Part shown: positions 18,754-27,551 of the stretch, in pieces | How the letters are laid out: each line of letters begins with the position of its first letter | How positions within the stretch are numbered: the stretch's first letter is position 1 | Source: Bacteroidales bacterium | Lineage (GTDB): Bacteria > Bacteroidota > Bacteroidia > Bacteroidales > ML635J-15 | NCBI GenBank assembly: GCA_031275085.1 | Contig: JAISPG010000063.1 | Location: 1 to 64,000, forward strand | Direction: 5' to 3' | Length of the DNA: 64,000 nt | Position numbers and translations under genes: made by a program | The notes under the pieces: generated by a model | Database searches by the model: none | What the model saw: only the letters and a program-made list of their open reading frames with translations | Told to the model about the DNA's origin: nothing

Positions 18754-18787
18754 AGAGAATAAATTATTTAATTTATTCTCTTTTTTT
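18754..18787 (+). terminator. Terminator after the carboxyltransferase gene
   Basis: Perfect 12-bp stem (18754-18765 with 18770-18781), 4-nt loop and a run of T. It marks the end of the core block before the accessory island. Confidence 0.8.
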
Positions 18788-19024
18788 ATTTTCTGTGAAA
18801 TTTTTTATATAACATTTCTTTTACAAAAAAATATTAATTATTTTTATAAGTAAATTTTCAACTAAACGATGGAAAATTTGTATTATATTGATTTTTCTTT
18901 TATGTAATGGAAAGTACACAATATATCCAATTTTGGAAGGATGGGGTAATGTAGGTGTAGTAATAATCAAGTTAGCGGTCAGCTGGCGAGAATTGCAAGT
19001 AAAGTAAGGAAATTTAAATAGCAC

Positions 19025-19585
19025 ATGACATTTTTATATACAGCAAGAGGAATATACGATAAGAATTATGGTGAAGGCGGAATGTCTTGGAAAAAATATA
19101 TTGAATGGTCTAAATTGACACATTTGACGGAACTTATTTCGCTTGATGGAATGTTAAATGAAGTTTTAGTTGAACCTGATTATGACAATGCCGAAGATTG
19201 GGATTTTATTCACATTGTTGAATTGTATCAAACGGGATTTTTCACAACACTTGATTTTGTATTTAAAAGATTGAAAACTAAAGAGAAATTTAATCTTCTA
19301 ACAATTGTCATAGAACCAGATAGAGATTGTAAGAAAATAAATCTTGAGGATTATGAATTTATAGGTTATGATTTATTAGACCAATCTTATGACATAAGTG
19401 CTTTAACGAATTGTGGCGGATTTGAAAATACATTTTTGCCGAAAGACTTAAATGAAAAAGGACTTATAGATGATTTTGAAAAAGCGTATGATATTAAAAG
19501 ACGATTATTAGAAAATAATCCAGATGAATATCACGCAGATACAAATGTAATTGCAGTTTGGCGACACAAAACGATTGGACGGTAA
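19025..19585 (+). CDS. Hypothetical protein, first gene of the cassette-like island
   Basis: This 186-residue soluble protein is acidic, without signal peptide or membrane segment. It contains SWKKYIEWSKLTHLTELISLDGML near the N-terminus and a Trp-rich end (VIAVWRHKTIGR). I do not recognise a characterised family; proteins of this look recur as cassette-type genes in Bacteroidota genomes (from memory, not checked). The upstream 240 nt contain GTTAGCGGTCAGCTGGCG, resembling the spacers between the following genes. No promoter could be assigned. Confidence 0.75.
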   Translation: MTFLYTARGIYDKNYGEGGMSWKKYIEWSKLTHLTELISLDGMLNEVLVEPDYDNAEDWDFIHIVELYQTGFFTTLDFVFKRLKTKEKFNLLTIVIEPDRDCKKINLEDYEFIGYDLLDQSYDISALTNCGGFENTFLPKDLNEKGLIDDFEKAYDIKRRLLENNPDEYHADTNVIAVWRHKTIGR

Positions 19586-19599
19586 AACAAAATAAAATG

Positions 19600-19830
19600 A
19601 CAAAACGCCGAACTGCTAACAGGATCTTAGTTTGTAAATTGAAATAAAAGCAATGTTAATTTTTACTTTTTTTGTATTAAAGTCGGAATTAGAAAGTTTC
19701 GTACCAGCGCGAATTTTTGTGTTCCCCTGCTCAGCGCCAAGCCGTCGGACGTTGGCTGCAAGAGCGTGGCGACAACGACCGACAGTACGCGTAGCGTGTG
19801 CCACATTAGCATAATTAACGAGCGAAATTG
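19600..19830 (+). repeat. GC-richer structured spacer 1 (cassette-junction-like)
   Basis: The spacer begins just after the stop codon with CTGCTAACAGG and has GTTGGCTGCAAG at 19751-19762. It holds a hairpin at about 19735-19757 (GCCAA/TTGGC plus CGTC/GACG, with a 2-nt bulge). It is much richer in G+C than the AT-rich genes beside it. The core GTTGGCYG.AA recurs in the next two spacers. Confidence 0.55.
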
Positions 19831-19853
19831 TAAAACTGTAATAGAATAAAGAA

Positions 19854-20423
19854 ATGAAAATGACAACAGGAATATTAATAGTTGGATTATTAGCATTAGT
19901 GACTATAATTGGAGTTGCTTGCAAAGGAAAATCTAAAAATGAAACAGAAGTAAAAAAGACAAAATTAGATGAAAATCCATATCAAGGATTAAGAGAACAA
20001 GCAATATCTGCAACTCCAGAACAATTGCAGTTGCAACTTGAAAACGAAGAAGAACTGTACGGAATTGTAATGGATTGGAATATGGGCGATGCTATTGCAA
20101 CTGTTGTTTCATTTAAAACAGGCGATGCAAGTGTATATTTGAGCACAGGACAAGGATTTATTGGTGGATATGCTCACGAAACAGTAGTAAATTCGGCTAA
20201 AAACTTTATTGTAATCGGGAAAAGGTATTTATCAAAAGCTAAGAAAACAGAAAAAACAGAACCAATGAGTAAGACAGGTGTCAACTTTTATTTTCTCACG
20301 AAAGCAGGAAAATTTTATATAGAAGAAGACTTTACTCTTATTGAAAATGAAAAATCTGAATTTCTTGAACTTTTTGAAGCGGGAAATCAAGTGATAACAG
20401 AATATAGATTGATATCTAATTAG
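19854..20423 (+). CDS. Hypothetical lipoprotein
   Basis: This 189-residue protein has a signal sequence with lipobox GVAC (C23), so it is probably lipid-anchored. The mature part is a short charged linker followed by a domain of about 120 residues with MDWNMGDAIATVVSFKTGDASVYLS and GFIGGYAHE, a pattern typical of an uncharacterised beta-rich Bacteroidota family. No enzyme motif was seen. It stands between two structured spacers in the same orientation as its neighbours, like a gene cassette with no promoter of its own. Confidence 0.75.
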   Translation: MKMTTGILIVGLLALVTIIGVACKGKSKNETEVKKTKLDENPYQGLREQAISATPEQLQLQLENEEELYGIVMDWNMGDAIATVVSFKTGDASVYLSTGQGFIGGYAHETVVNSAKNFIVIGKRYLSKAKKTEKTEPMSKTGVNFYFLTKAGKFYIEEDFTLIENEKSEFLELFEAGNQVITEYRLISN

Positions 20424-20429
20424 AACTTA

Positions 20430-20490
20430 GCTGTGCCTAACAAGCAGTTGCCCGTTGGCCGCAAGCTCGCTGAAGTGTGAAAATAGAAAC
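20430..20490 (+). repeat. Structured spacer 2 (cassette-junction-like)
   Basis: The spacer starts with GCCTAAC (20435-20441), which fits the RYYYAAC end of integron attC sites, and carries GTTGGCCGCAAG at 20454-20465, the same core as spacer 1. At about 60 nt it is the shortest of the set. Confidence 0.5.
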
Positions 20491-20510
20491 AAAATTTGGA
20501 AGGGAAAAAT

Positions 20511-20981
20511 ATGTTTGAAATAAGACAAGCTACTGAATCAGACGTTGAAAATATCACAGATTTATTTTATGAAACTATTCAGAATATAAACTCGAAAGAC
20601 TATTTACAAGAAGAAATTGATGATTGGTCTTCTTGGAGAAGCGATTTTGAAAAATGGAAAAAAGGAATCTCTGAACAATATTTTATTGTGGCAGTAAAAC
20701 AGGGTAATGTTGTTGGCTTTTCTTCGATTGCAAAAGACGGATATTTAGATTTTATGTTTACACACAAAGATTTTCAAAGACAAGGAATTGCTAAAAGCAT
20801 GTTGATGGAATTGGAGAGAAAAGCTTTAATGCAAAATAATGATTATATTTATTCAGATGTGAGTATTACAGCGAAAGATTTTTTCTTATCTCAAGGGTAT
20901 GAAATAGAGCGACAACAGTTGAAAAAGTCCAAAGAGAGGGAATTGATTAATTTTAGAATGATAAAACGGATGAAAAATTAG
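20511..20981 (+). CDS. GNAT family N-acetyltransferase
   Basis: This protein of about 156 residues has the GNAT layout: beta1 FEIRQATESDVENI, the acetyl-CoA binding segment FQRQGIAKSMLMELE (motif A, R/QxxGxA) and the final strand region FFLSQGYE. It moves an acetyl group from acetyl-CoA to an unknown amine. The frame opens at a TTG (20496), but I chose the ATG at 20511 because GGAAGGG sits 6-7 nt upstream as a strong ribosome binding site and the next residues are the canonical beta1 strand. GNAT genes are frequent cargo of integron cassettes, which fits the surroundings. Confidence 0.88.
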   Translation: MFEIRQATESDVENITDLFYETIQNINSKDYLQEEIDDWSSWRSDFEKWKKGISEQYFIVAVKQGNVVGFSSIAKDGYLDFMFTHKDFQRQGIAKSMLMELERKALMQNNDYIYSDVSITAKDFFLSQGYEIERQQLKKSKERELINFRMIKRMKN

Positions 20982-20994
20982 AACTTAAAATAAC

Positions 20995-21110
20995 ACTCTG
21001 CTAGTCACTAGCAAGTAGCTTGGCGTAATGCGGGTGAAAACAGTTGGCCGAAATTCGCTATGCTTTTGTGCCCCATTATCGGCAATTTCAGGCGACATGA
21101 TAAATTGAAA
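20995..21110 (+). repeat. Structured spacer 3 (cassette-junction-like)
   Basis: GTTGGCCGAAATT starts at 21043. GCCGAAATT (21047-21055) pairs with AATTTCAGGC (21084-21093), a 9-bp stem with a single bulged A (21090). CTAGTCACTAG forms a small palindrome at the left end. The bulged base recalls the extrahelical bases of folded attC sites. Confidence 0.55.
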
Positions 21111-21155
21111 ACAGGTTAAAGAAAAAATTGTAATACAATTTAAAAAATAATAATA

Positions 21156-22061
21156 ATGAAGATGAGAAAAATAACATTAACATTTTTAGGACTTTGTTTA
21201 ACAGTCCTAGCTTTTGGACAGGCAAACAACAATGAAAAACTCATTGAACTTGGAAAAATGTACAAGGATTTTATGTTTAGTAATGAACCAACAAAAGAAG
21301 TTTTCAGAGAAATCAAAGCAAATGTTCCAGAAAACTTAAAAATAGCAACAGATTTTATCGTTCAAACAATAACAACAAAGAACAAATTACTAACACAGCA
21401 ATTTTTGTCTCGACCTAATGACCAAATTTTGAAACAAATTTATATCATTCGAGCGATAAATTATAATTTGAGGGACGAAAATCAAATTGATAATAATTAT
21501 TTGATTGATAGTTTGAAGACGAAAGATATTTCTGATTATGAATTAGTTGATTGTTATTATGGAATATTGTTTACAGCGATTGGAAATAAAAATAAACCAT
21601 TTGATTTTTCAAAAGTTGATTTTAAACTTAAAGACTATAACTTTAAAGATGAAACAGAAAAAGGAATTTTCTTTTTGCGTTGTATGAGCTTTTGTGGCAC
21701 ACAAATTTGGGGATACATGAATGTCGCAAAACCAATAAACACACAGAAAGCATTAGAATTTATTAAGAAATATCCAAAATTTAATGGACAACCCTACTAT
21801 CAATACAATGATTTTTATTTTCCATACTTTGAAATGATCATTGTGAAAGACAATGGAATACAGAGTTACAAGAGGTATTATCTTGACAAGTATTTTGAAA
21901 CGCTTTTATATCATTTACTTTGTCTCAATAAAGAAAATGGAACAGAAGAAGAAAAAAATAGTTTGTTACTTGGCTCGATTTTAAAGGAAAGAAATTTATA
22001 TAAATACACCAAATATAAAGATACATTGGAAGATATTTTTGAAGAACGAAAACAAGAATAA
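21156..22061 (+). CDS. Hypothetical secreted protein
   Basis: This 301-residue protein has a signal peptide (MKMRKITLTFLGLCLTVLAF, cleavage after GQA). The mature part is mostly helical and charged, with Cys pairs in a stretch near residues 175-185 (FLRCMSFCG). I do not recognise a family; a TPR-like helical repeat fold is possible but unproven. It lies in the same strand and context as the other cassette-like genes and ends 20-30 nt before more spacer-like sequence. Confidence 0.75.
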   Translation: MKMRKITLTFLGLCLTVLAFGQANNNEKLIELGKMYKDFMFSNEPTKEVFREIKANVPENLKIATDFIVQTITTKNKLLTQQFLSRPNDQILKQIYIIRAINYNLRDENQIDNNYLIDSLKTKDISDYELVDCYYGILFTAIGNKNKPFDFSKVDFKLKDYNFKDETEKGIFFLRCMSFCGTQIWGYMNVAKPINTQKALEFIKKYPKFNGQPYYQYNDFYFPYFEMIIVKDNGIQSYKRYYLDKYFETLLYHLLCLNKENGTEEEKNSLLLGSILKERNLYKYTKYKDTLEDIFEERKQE

Positions 22062-22511
22062 ATTACCGAAAACAAGCATAACTATTACATCAATCCTCAA
22101 AATTTGTCAATAATTCTTCAAAAACATAAGGTTTCAGCTTTAAATAGGGCGTTTTATGCGGACTTGATTTTGTAGCCGGATTATTTTCTTCAGGAATACT
22201 GGGGATTAAATCAGAGAAAAAAATACTATAAGGTCGGAAATAAAGAGATAAAATTTTCCGCATATTGTATGCTAATTGAGTTAAAGATATAAAAAATATC
22301 AATACAAAAAAATGGATATTTAATAGAATATAGATATTTTTGTAGTTGAGCAACAAGCATAAGCAGTTTAACTTCGTTGAGTTACACTTCGCTCTAGTTG
22401 ATGTCAGGTAGGGAATATTGAAAGTCCGACAGAACTTTCAATGGTTCATGCTTACATTACAGCAAGCTGTAAATAGCTAAATGCAAATAAAGTGAAAAGT
22501 ATAATAGAAAT
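22062..22511. other. 450-nt gap: possible decayed coding sequence and structured spacer 4
   Basis: On the minus strand 22090-22356 is open for 88 codons with a hydrophobic start and a tail ending LTNFED. It matches no family I know and overlaps AT-rich spacer, so it is at best a remnant. From about 22350 a spacer of the same style as the three before it begins (GCAACAAGCATAAGC), with a 9-bp hairpin ATTGAAAGT/ACTTTCAAT at 22417-22442. The GTTGGC core is not present here. Confidence 0.35.
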
Positions 22512-23558
22512 ATGGAAAAAGAAAATTTATTTTGGATTGATTGTTTGAGAGTTTTAGCAACTTTTTGTGTTATTTTGTTACACACAGCAGCAAGTATCTT
22601 ATATCAATATGGAAATATTTCTAACTTTAATTGGTGGGTTGGGAATATATATGATGGTATTGTACGTTTTTGTGTTCCGGTTTTTTTATTGATTTCAGGA
22701 GCTTTAATACTCCCAAAAACGTATAGCAATTTAAAAGAGTATTTAAATAAGCGAGTATTACGCATTGTGTTACCTTTTTTATTTTGGAGTATAATCTACA
22801 TATCAGAATCTTTATTTAAAATGTTTCGTAATAATGAAATATTATCTTTTGAAGAATGCGTAAAATATTTCCTTACACAAATTAGAGATGGAGCATCACA
22901 TCATTTATGGTATGTTTATCTGATAATCGGATTGTATCTTGTTTTTCCTTTAATTAGTAAATGGTTGAAAAATAGTAATTTTAACGAAATTAAATACTTC
23001 ATCATAATATGGGGGATAACAATATTAGCACATTTCCCAATTGTAAGAGTCTTTTTGCCAAATATTGAACTACAATATTTTTCAGGATATATTGGTTTCC
23101 CTATATTGGGTTATTTATTTATGGTTATTTCTTGTAAAGATAGAAAAAAAATGAGATTAATTTCTATTTTACTTATTTTAGTTGGAACCTTTATAACAAT
23201 TTTTGGAACTTTTATTCTTACTAAACAGAAAGGATATTTTGTACATTCTTTTTACGATTATTTATCCCCAAATGTAACACTTACTGCTGTTGGTGTTTTT
23301 TTATTTTTTCGATATTCAGATTTCAATGTTAATAAAATATTCTCTTCTGTTATTCAGTTTTTTAGTAAGTTTAGTTATGGAGTCTATTTGGTTCATGTTT
23401 TAATTTTGTCATATCTTGAGATGGGATTTTCTCATTTATTCATAAATAATCATCCTATAATTAATATCCCAATAACAAGTTTGTTATGTTTTGCAATTTC
23501 AACTATTATTGTTTGGTTCATAAACAAACTTCCATATGGTAAATATATATCAGGATAA
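22512..23558 (+). CDS. Membrane acyltransferase (acyltransferase family 3, OafA/YrhL-like)
   Basis: This 348-residue polytopic protein has about ten membrane segments. The opening WIDCLRVLATFCVILLH is the family 3 acyltransferase signature, with the His at the end of the first helix thought to be catalytic. RVLRIVLPFLFWS matches the conserved R..R..P block. These enzymes O-acetylate surface polysaccharides or peptidoglycan from acyl-CoA. The protein looks full length (ending KLPYGKYISG). A broken transposase begins within about 30 nt of its stop, on the other strand, suggesting the island grew by insertions here. Confidence 0.88.
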   Translation: MEKENLFWIDCLRVLATFCVILLHTAASILYQYGNISNFNWWVGNIYDGIVRFCVPVFLLISGALILPKTYSNLKEYLNKRVLRIVLPFLFWSIIYISESLFKMFRNNEILSFEECVKYFLTQIRDGASHHLWYVYLIIGLYLVFPLISKWLKNSNFNEIKYFIIIWGITILAHFPIVRVFLPNIELQYFSGYIGFPILGYLFMVISCKDRKKMRLISILLILVGTFITIFGTFILTKQKGYFVHSFYDYLSPNVTLTAVGVFLFFRYSDFNVNKIFSSVIQFFSKFSYGVYLVHVLILSYLEMGFSHLFINNHPIINIPITSLLCFAISTIIVWFINKLPYGKYISG

Positions 23559-23587
23559 CTTAATATAGAAAACATAACTTGATAACT

Positions 23588-23976
23588 GTCAACACGAATC
23601 AGATTGTATTTTAATTTGTCTGTTTCTGAGTAGAGTTCACTGAATTGTTCATAGATACATTCATAAATTTGTTTAAAGAAGTCTGAATCTATTTTAGATA
23701 GTCTTTCCGATATGGAACTTCGACAAATACTTTCTGATTGATCAAGATTAAAGAGTAGCTTAAAAACCGGATCATTAAAGGTGTTTTCCAATGTCCGTTG
23801 ACTTAACCTGTCATTTTCTGAATACCATACATCAGCAAATAAAATAGCTTTCTACCATGAAGAACTTTGGAGTAGTAATCTACTTTTGTATTCTCTGACA
23901 AATGGCTTAACAAAGCTTCGGGAATTACTCCCAACAGTTCATTTATTCCTATTTTGTGATCCTTAAATATTGCCAT
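23588..23976 (-). pseudogene. Truncated, frameshifted IS4-type transposase remnant
   Basis: Reading from the ATG at 23976, the frame gives MAIFKDHKIGINELLGVIPE and later LLMYGI, then breaks near 23812. A one-base shift restores ENDRLSQRTLENTFNDPVF, which continues to LIRVDS at about 23588, where similarity ends. The combined product resembles the N-terminal 130 residues of Bacteroidota IS4-family transposases. The catalytic DDE region is missing, so it cannot be active. No terminal inverted repeats were found. Confidence 0.75.
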
Positions 23977-24060
23977 AATTATTTGATTGTCAATGCTTAA
24001 AGATAAGTAAAAAAGTATACAAAACAAGTATAATTAGTTAAAAATCAAATAATTAAACAA

Positions 24061-24089
24061 AAAAATAGTCGGAAGAAAAATCTTCCGAC
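24061..24089 (-). terminator. Terminator of the C69 peptidase gene
   Basis: Perfect 9-bp stem (24068-24076 with 24081-24089) and 4-nt loop. On the minus strand it is followed by CTATTTTTTTG. It is 26 nt from the stop codon. Confidence 0.8.
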
Positions 24090-24114
24090 CACTCTTGCCG
24101 TGAAGCCGGCGTTT

Positions 24115-25803
24115 TTATTTTTTTGATTTATCAATAATTTTATCTCCATGGTCTTTTACAATTGCATTGTACCAAAAATCCGGATATCTTGGTTGCTCTA
24201 CTTTGGGAGCATAATATTTATATCCTTCCGGAACTTCTCTTGGAGTTTTTACATTTCCATCCATATATTTAGTAAATAAATAGGCAAAAAGTTCAGTCCA
24301 TTTCTGTTGAGTGTATTTAGCTTCTTCTGCTGAAAATTGAGTTATTTGTTCAATAGCATCATCAGGATTTGTTTTTAACAATTCTTCCATTTTTTTGTCA
24401 AATCCATTTATATCGTTAAAAAATTTTGAATATAATTCATTTTGTACTTTTTCTATTTCAGGATACATTGCATTATAGCGTGTATATGCGAAATTAGAAA
24501 CCATGTTGAATATCCAGAAAGCGGATTCCATGGTAAAGTTCATCAAATCTCCGTTACCTGTTCTGAAAGGGTAGGGGATTTCTGTTATTGAAGCATACAT
24601 AGGAACGTATACAGTTGTCGCGGCGTCATCGGCACCAAACCAATTTATAGCTCCGATTTTGTCAGGTAACCAGCTTCTTAACTGGGCGATAAAAGAAAAA
24701 CCGGTTTGTTGTGTAGCTGTAGTTCTTTCATGGATATAAGAAACTCCGTCCAGATCCCATGTCATTGGACGCCATCTATATGGAACGCCATAAGGTCCGG
24801 CTCCTATATCTTTACTCATATCAAGTTCTGTTCCTTCTAAATGATCGCCCATATATTTGAATAAATCACGTTGTGATAATTTACGATCGGCTTTTATCCA
24901 TAAAGGCATTCTGTTGGTTGCATACCCATGTTCATTATATTGAATATCATTACCAGTAGCATAATCCCAATACTTTTCCATTCCTGAAGATATATGATTG
25001 TAAAACGCCCATACTCTTAATTCACAGAAACGTGCTGCACTAAAATCTACGGGAGCATATGTATCTGAAAAACTGAATTCTTCGTCTTTGCCGTTAAAAT
25101 AGCCTTTTTCTTTTGCAAAACTTATAACATCTTTAGAGTTGTATACAGACTGTTTGGCATCGGTCCAGTTATTTTTTTTCTGATATGGAAAAGTTGTTAT
25201 TCTGGCCTGGTTTGCATGTGCACACACGTAACCGTCAGGAATTAACATGGCAACCCATACTGCGCCTTTATTTCCTTTTCCTTTACCAATTATTTCAAAT
25301 ATCCATGCTTCGTTTTTATCAATAACCGAAAAAGATTCGCCGCTACTGCAATATCCGTATTGGTCCATTAATTCGGTCATGAGTTTTATTGCTTCTCTTG
25401 CAGTTTTTGTTCTTTGTAGAGTTACATATATTAAACTTCCATAATCCATTATTCCATCCGGATCAACAAGTTCTTCCCTTCCTCCGTATGTTGTTTCTGC
25501 AATTGCTAATTGATATTCATTAACATTTCCTACAACATTATAGGTACGTTCAACCTGTGGGATCTCGCCTAAATATTTTCCTGTATCCCATTCATAAATT
25601 TTCAACATACTTCCTTTTGCATATTTTGCAGCAGGATAATGATAAAGGTCTCCATAAAGCTGGTGACTGTCGGCAGCGTAACTTACCATAACAGAACCAT
25701 CAGCAGAAGCTCCTTTTGTTACTATAAAATTAGTACATGCAAAACCGGCAGTTGAAATTATAAACAACCCCATAAATAAAATAAATGCTGATATCTTTCT
25801 CAT
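24115..25803 (-). CDS. C69 family dipeptidase, exported
   Basis: This 562-residue protein has a signal peptide ending at FA, so that cleavage exposes C23 of CTNFIVTKGASADGS as the N-terminal nucleophile, the hallmark of C69 (PepD-like) Ntn hydrolases. Conserved family blocks such as NEYQLAIAETTYGG and EAWIFEIIGKG follow. It would split dipeptides in the periplasm and so feed peptide and amino-acid fermentation, consistent with the POT transporter and lysine pathway in the window. It is a single gene with its own promoter (25828-25858) and terminator. Confidence 0.93.
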   Translation of the reverse strand: MRKISAFILFMGLFIISTAGFACTNFIVTKGASADGSVMVSYAADSHQLYGDLYHYPAAKYAKGSMLKIYEWDTGKYLGEIPQVERTYNVVGNVNEYQLAIAETTYGGREELVDPDGIMDYGSLIYVTLQRTKTAREAIKLMTELMDQYGYCSSGESFSVIDKNEAWIFEIIGKGKGNKGAVWVAMLIPDGYVCAHANQARITTFPYQKKNNWTDAKQSVYNSKDVISFAKEKGYFNGKDEEFSFSDTYAPVDFSAARFCELRVWAFYNHISSGMEKYWDYATGNDIQYNEHGYATNRMPLWIKADRKLSQRDLFKYMGDHLEGTELDMSKDIGAGPYGVPYRWRPMTWDLDGVSYIHERTTATQQTGFSFIAQLRSWLPDKIGAINWFGADDAATTVYVPMYASITEIPYPFRTGNGDLMNFTMESAFWIFNMVSNFAYTRYNAMYPEIEKVQNELYSKFFNDINGFDKKMEELLKTNPDDAIEQITQFSAEEAKYTQQKWTELFAYLFTKYMDGNVKTPREVPEGYKYYAPKVEQPRYPDFWYNAIVKDHGDKIIDKSKK

Positions 25804-25827
25804 TTTCCTAAAAATTTTAAGTTTCTA

Positions 25828-25858
25828 CAAATATAGCTATAATAAACGAAAAATACAA
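25828..25858 (-). promoter_or_regulatory. Promoter of the C69 dipeptidase gene
   Basis: Minus strand TTG (25856-25858), 20 nt, TATATTTG (25828-25835), matching the Bacteroidota consensus spacing, 25 nt before the ATG. Confidence 0.65.
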
Positions 25859-26003
25859 TATTTTTGAACTTAGATATAGTGTACTTTGATTAAATGTTTA
25901 ATTCGTAAAAATTTTGCTATGTACATTTTTTATTGATTTCTTATAAATATACATAATTATTATTACTTATTTTTTATTTACCTTTACAGCTAAAATTTTT
26001 AAG

Positions 26004-26834
26004 ATGATCTGCGAAATTATTTGGGATATCAGTCCGATAATATTTGAATTTGGTGATTTTCAGCTAAGATATTACGGGATTTTATTTGTACTTGGATTTA
26101 TCGTATCTTATTTTATCCTGAAAAGAATATATATAAAAGAAAATATTCCTGTAAGCGAATTGGATTCCCTTTCGGTATATGTTGCCTTAGGTGGTCTGAT
26201 AGGAGCCAGGGTGGGACATTGTATTTTTTATGACTGGAGTTATTTTTCTAATCATATTCTTGAGATATTTCTTCCTGTAAGTTTTGATCCGTCGTTCCAT
26301 TTTGTGGGTTATCAGGGACTTGCAAGTCATGGAGGAGCGATAGGAGTAATAGTTGCAGTACTTATATTTAAACGTAAGTCTGTCAAAAAAAGCTTTTTCT
26401 GGCTTATCGACAGAATTGCAATACCAACAGGATTTGCGGGAGCTTTTATAAGATTAGGAAATCTTATGAATTCGGAAATTTATGGTCATCCTACTGATTT
26501 ACCATGGGGATTTGTTTTTGCTGAAAACGGAGATACATGGGCAAGCCATCCCACTCAGATATATGAAGCAATATGCTATATATTAACATCTATAGTGCTT
26601 ATGTTATTATATAAAAATGAAAGATTCAGAAATGCCAGGGGTTTTTTATTAGGAGTTTTTTTTATAATGATTTTTACAGCAAGGTTTTTTATAGAATTTT
26701 TAAAAGAAAATCAGGTTTCATTCGAAGAGTCAATGAGACTGAATATGGGACAAATTTTAAGTATTCCTTTGGTATTAACAGGGATATTTTTAATTGTGAG
26801 GTCTTTAACTAAAACTAAAAACAGATATAATTAA
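26004..26834 (+). CDS. lgt: Prolipoprotein diacylglyceryl transferase
   Basis: This 276-residue polytopic enzyme of the inner membrane transfers diacylglycerol from phosphatidylglycerol to the lipobox Cys of prolipoproteins. Conserved blocks are LRYYGILFVLGF (the Tyr and surrounding helix), SHGGAIGV with the essential His, and the signature FIRLGNLMNSEIYG with its R and N, then HPTQIYEA. It would serve the lipoproteins seen here (10236-12029, 19854-20423). It is convergent with the LysE gene, with only 10 nt between stops. Confidence 0.96.
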   Translation: MICEIIWDISPIIFEFGDFQLRYYGILFVLGFIVSYFILKRIYIKENIPVSELDSLSVYVALGGLIGARVGHCIFYDWSYFSNHILEIFLPVSFDPSFHFVGYQGLASHGGAIGVIVAVLIFKRKSVKKSFFWLIDRIAIPTGFAGAFIRLGNLMNSEIYGHPTDLPWGFVFAENGDTWASHPTQIYEAICYILTSIVLMLLYKNERFRNARGFLLGVFFIMIFTARFFIEFLKENQVSFEESMRLNMGQILSIPLVLTGIFLIVRSLTKTKNRYN

Positions 26835-26844
26835 TTTAAAATAT

Positions 26845-27483
26845 TTAATTTTTATCAAGGAAAAAAACTGATATAAAAACAAAAATCCCGAAAAATATAA
26901 TAAGAACGCCAGCTATTCTGTTAATGTAAAGCATTCTGCGTAGTTTGAACTTGCTTCTGAAAATACTTACAATAGTTGTTAAAGTAAACCACCATGCCGA
27001 TGCGCCAAGTAAAGTTCCGAACAACATAAAAAATACAGATAAAGCATTTGATTCAGTATTGAAAATACTCAAACTTGCAAAAACTGTAATAAATACAAAT
27101 AAAGTTATCGGATTAGAAAGAGTAAGGGCAAAGATAGACATAAAATCACCGAATAATCCTTTTCGTTTTTTCCTTAATTGCCTTCTTAACTGTAAAGCAG
27201 GATTAGTCTGCATTAGTTTTATTCCCATAAATATAAGAACAGCAGCTCCTCCAATCCTTAATGCAAATTGATACTCAGTGAGATAATTAATAATTGCAGT
27301 AACGCCGAATCCTGCAATAACAGCATAAAATCCGTCGGCACATGCAGCTCCCAGTCCACTGATAAATCCTGAAAGCCGCCCTTTATTCAGAGTTCTCTGA
27401 ATACATAATACGCCTATCGGCCCCAATGGTATTGAAGCAGATAAACCTATTATTATCCCTTTCCATAAATAGTCAATAAACAT
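26845..27483 (-). CDS. LysE/RhtB family amino-acid exporter
   Basis: This 212-residue protein has six predicted membrane segments and the family opening GLSASIPLGPIGVLCIQRTLNKG. The PxGP motif is characteristic of LysE/RhtB exporters, which expel excess amino acids by proton exchange. The actual substrate is unknown; lysine is tempting given the lysine cluster at 43-46 kb but is not shown by sequence. Single gene. Confidence 0.9.
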   Translation of the reverse strand: MFIDYLWKGIIIGLSASIPLGPIGVLCIQRTLNKGRLSGFISGLGAACADGFYAVIAGFGVTAIINYLTEYQFALRIGGAAVLIFMGIKLMQTNPALQLRRQLRKKRKGLFGDFMSIFALTLSNPITLFVFITVFASLSIFNTESNALSVFFMLFGTLLGASAWWFTLTTIVSIFRSKFKLRRMLYINRIAGVLIIFFGIFVFISVFFLDKN

Positions 27484-27551
27484 TTTACAAATAAAATAAA
27501 TAGTTTTTAAAGTTTAAATAAAAAGTTTTATTTTAGTTTTTTGTTTTTATA

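Noticed and set aside
19616-19924. Two overlapping minus-strand frames (102 and 77 codons)
   Set aside because: They lie over the GC-rich spacer and the start of the lipoprotein gene, have no family resemblance and look like by-products of the spacer.
19600-21110. Canonical integron attC sites
   Set aside because: Spacer 2 has one matching end, but the GTTRRRY core is not met exactly (GTTGGCY) and the paired inner boxes are not clear, so I call them only attC-like.
22090-22356. Minus-strand 88-codon frame with hydrophobic start
   Set aside because: No recognised family, AT-rich and partly in spacer sequence; kept only as a possible remnant in the gap description.
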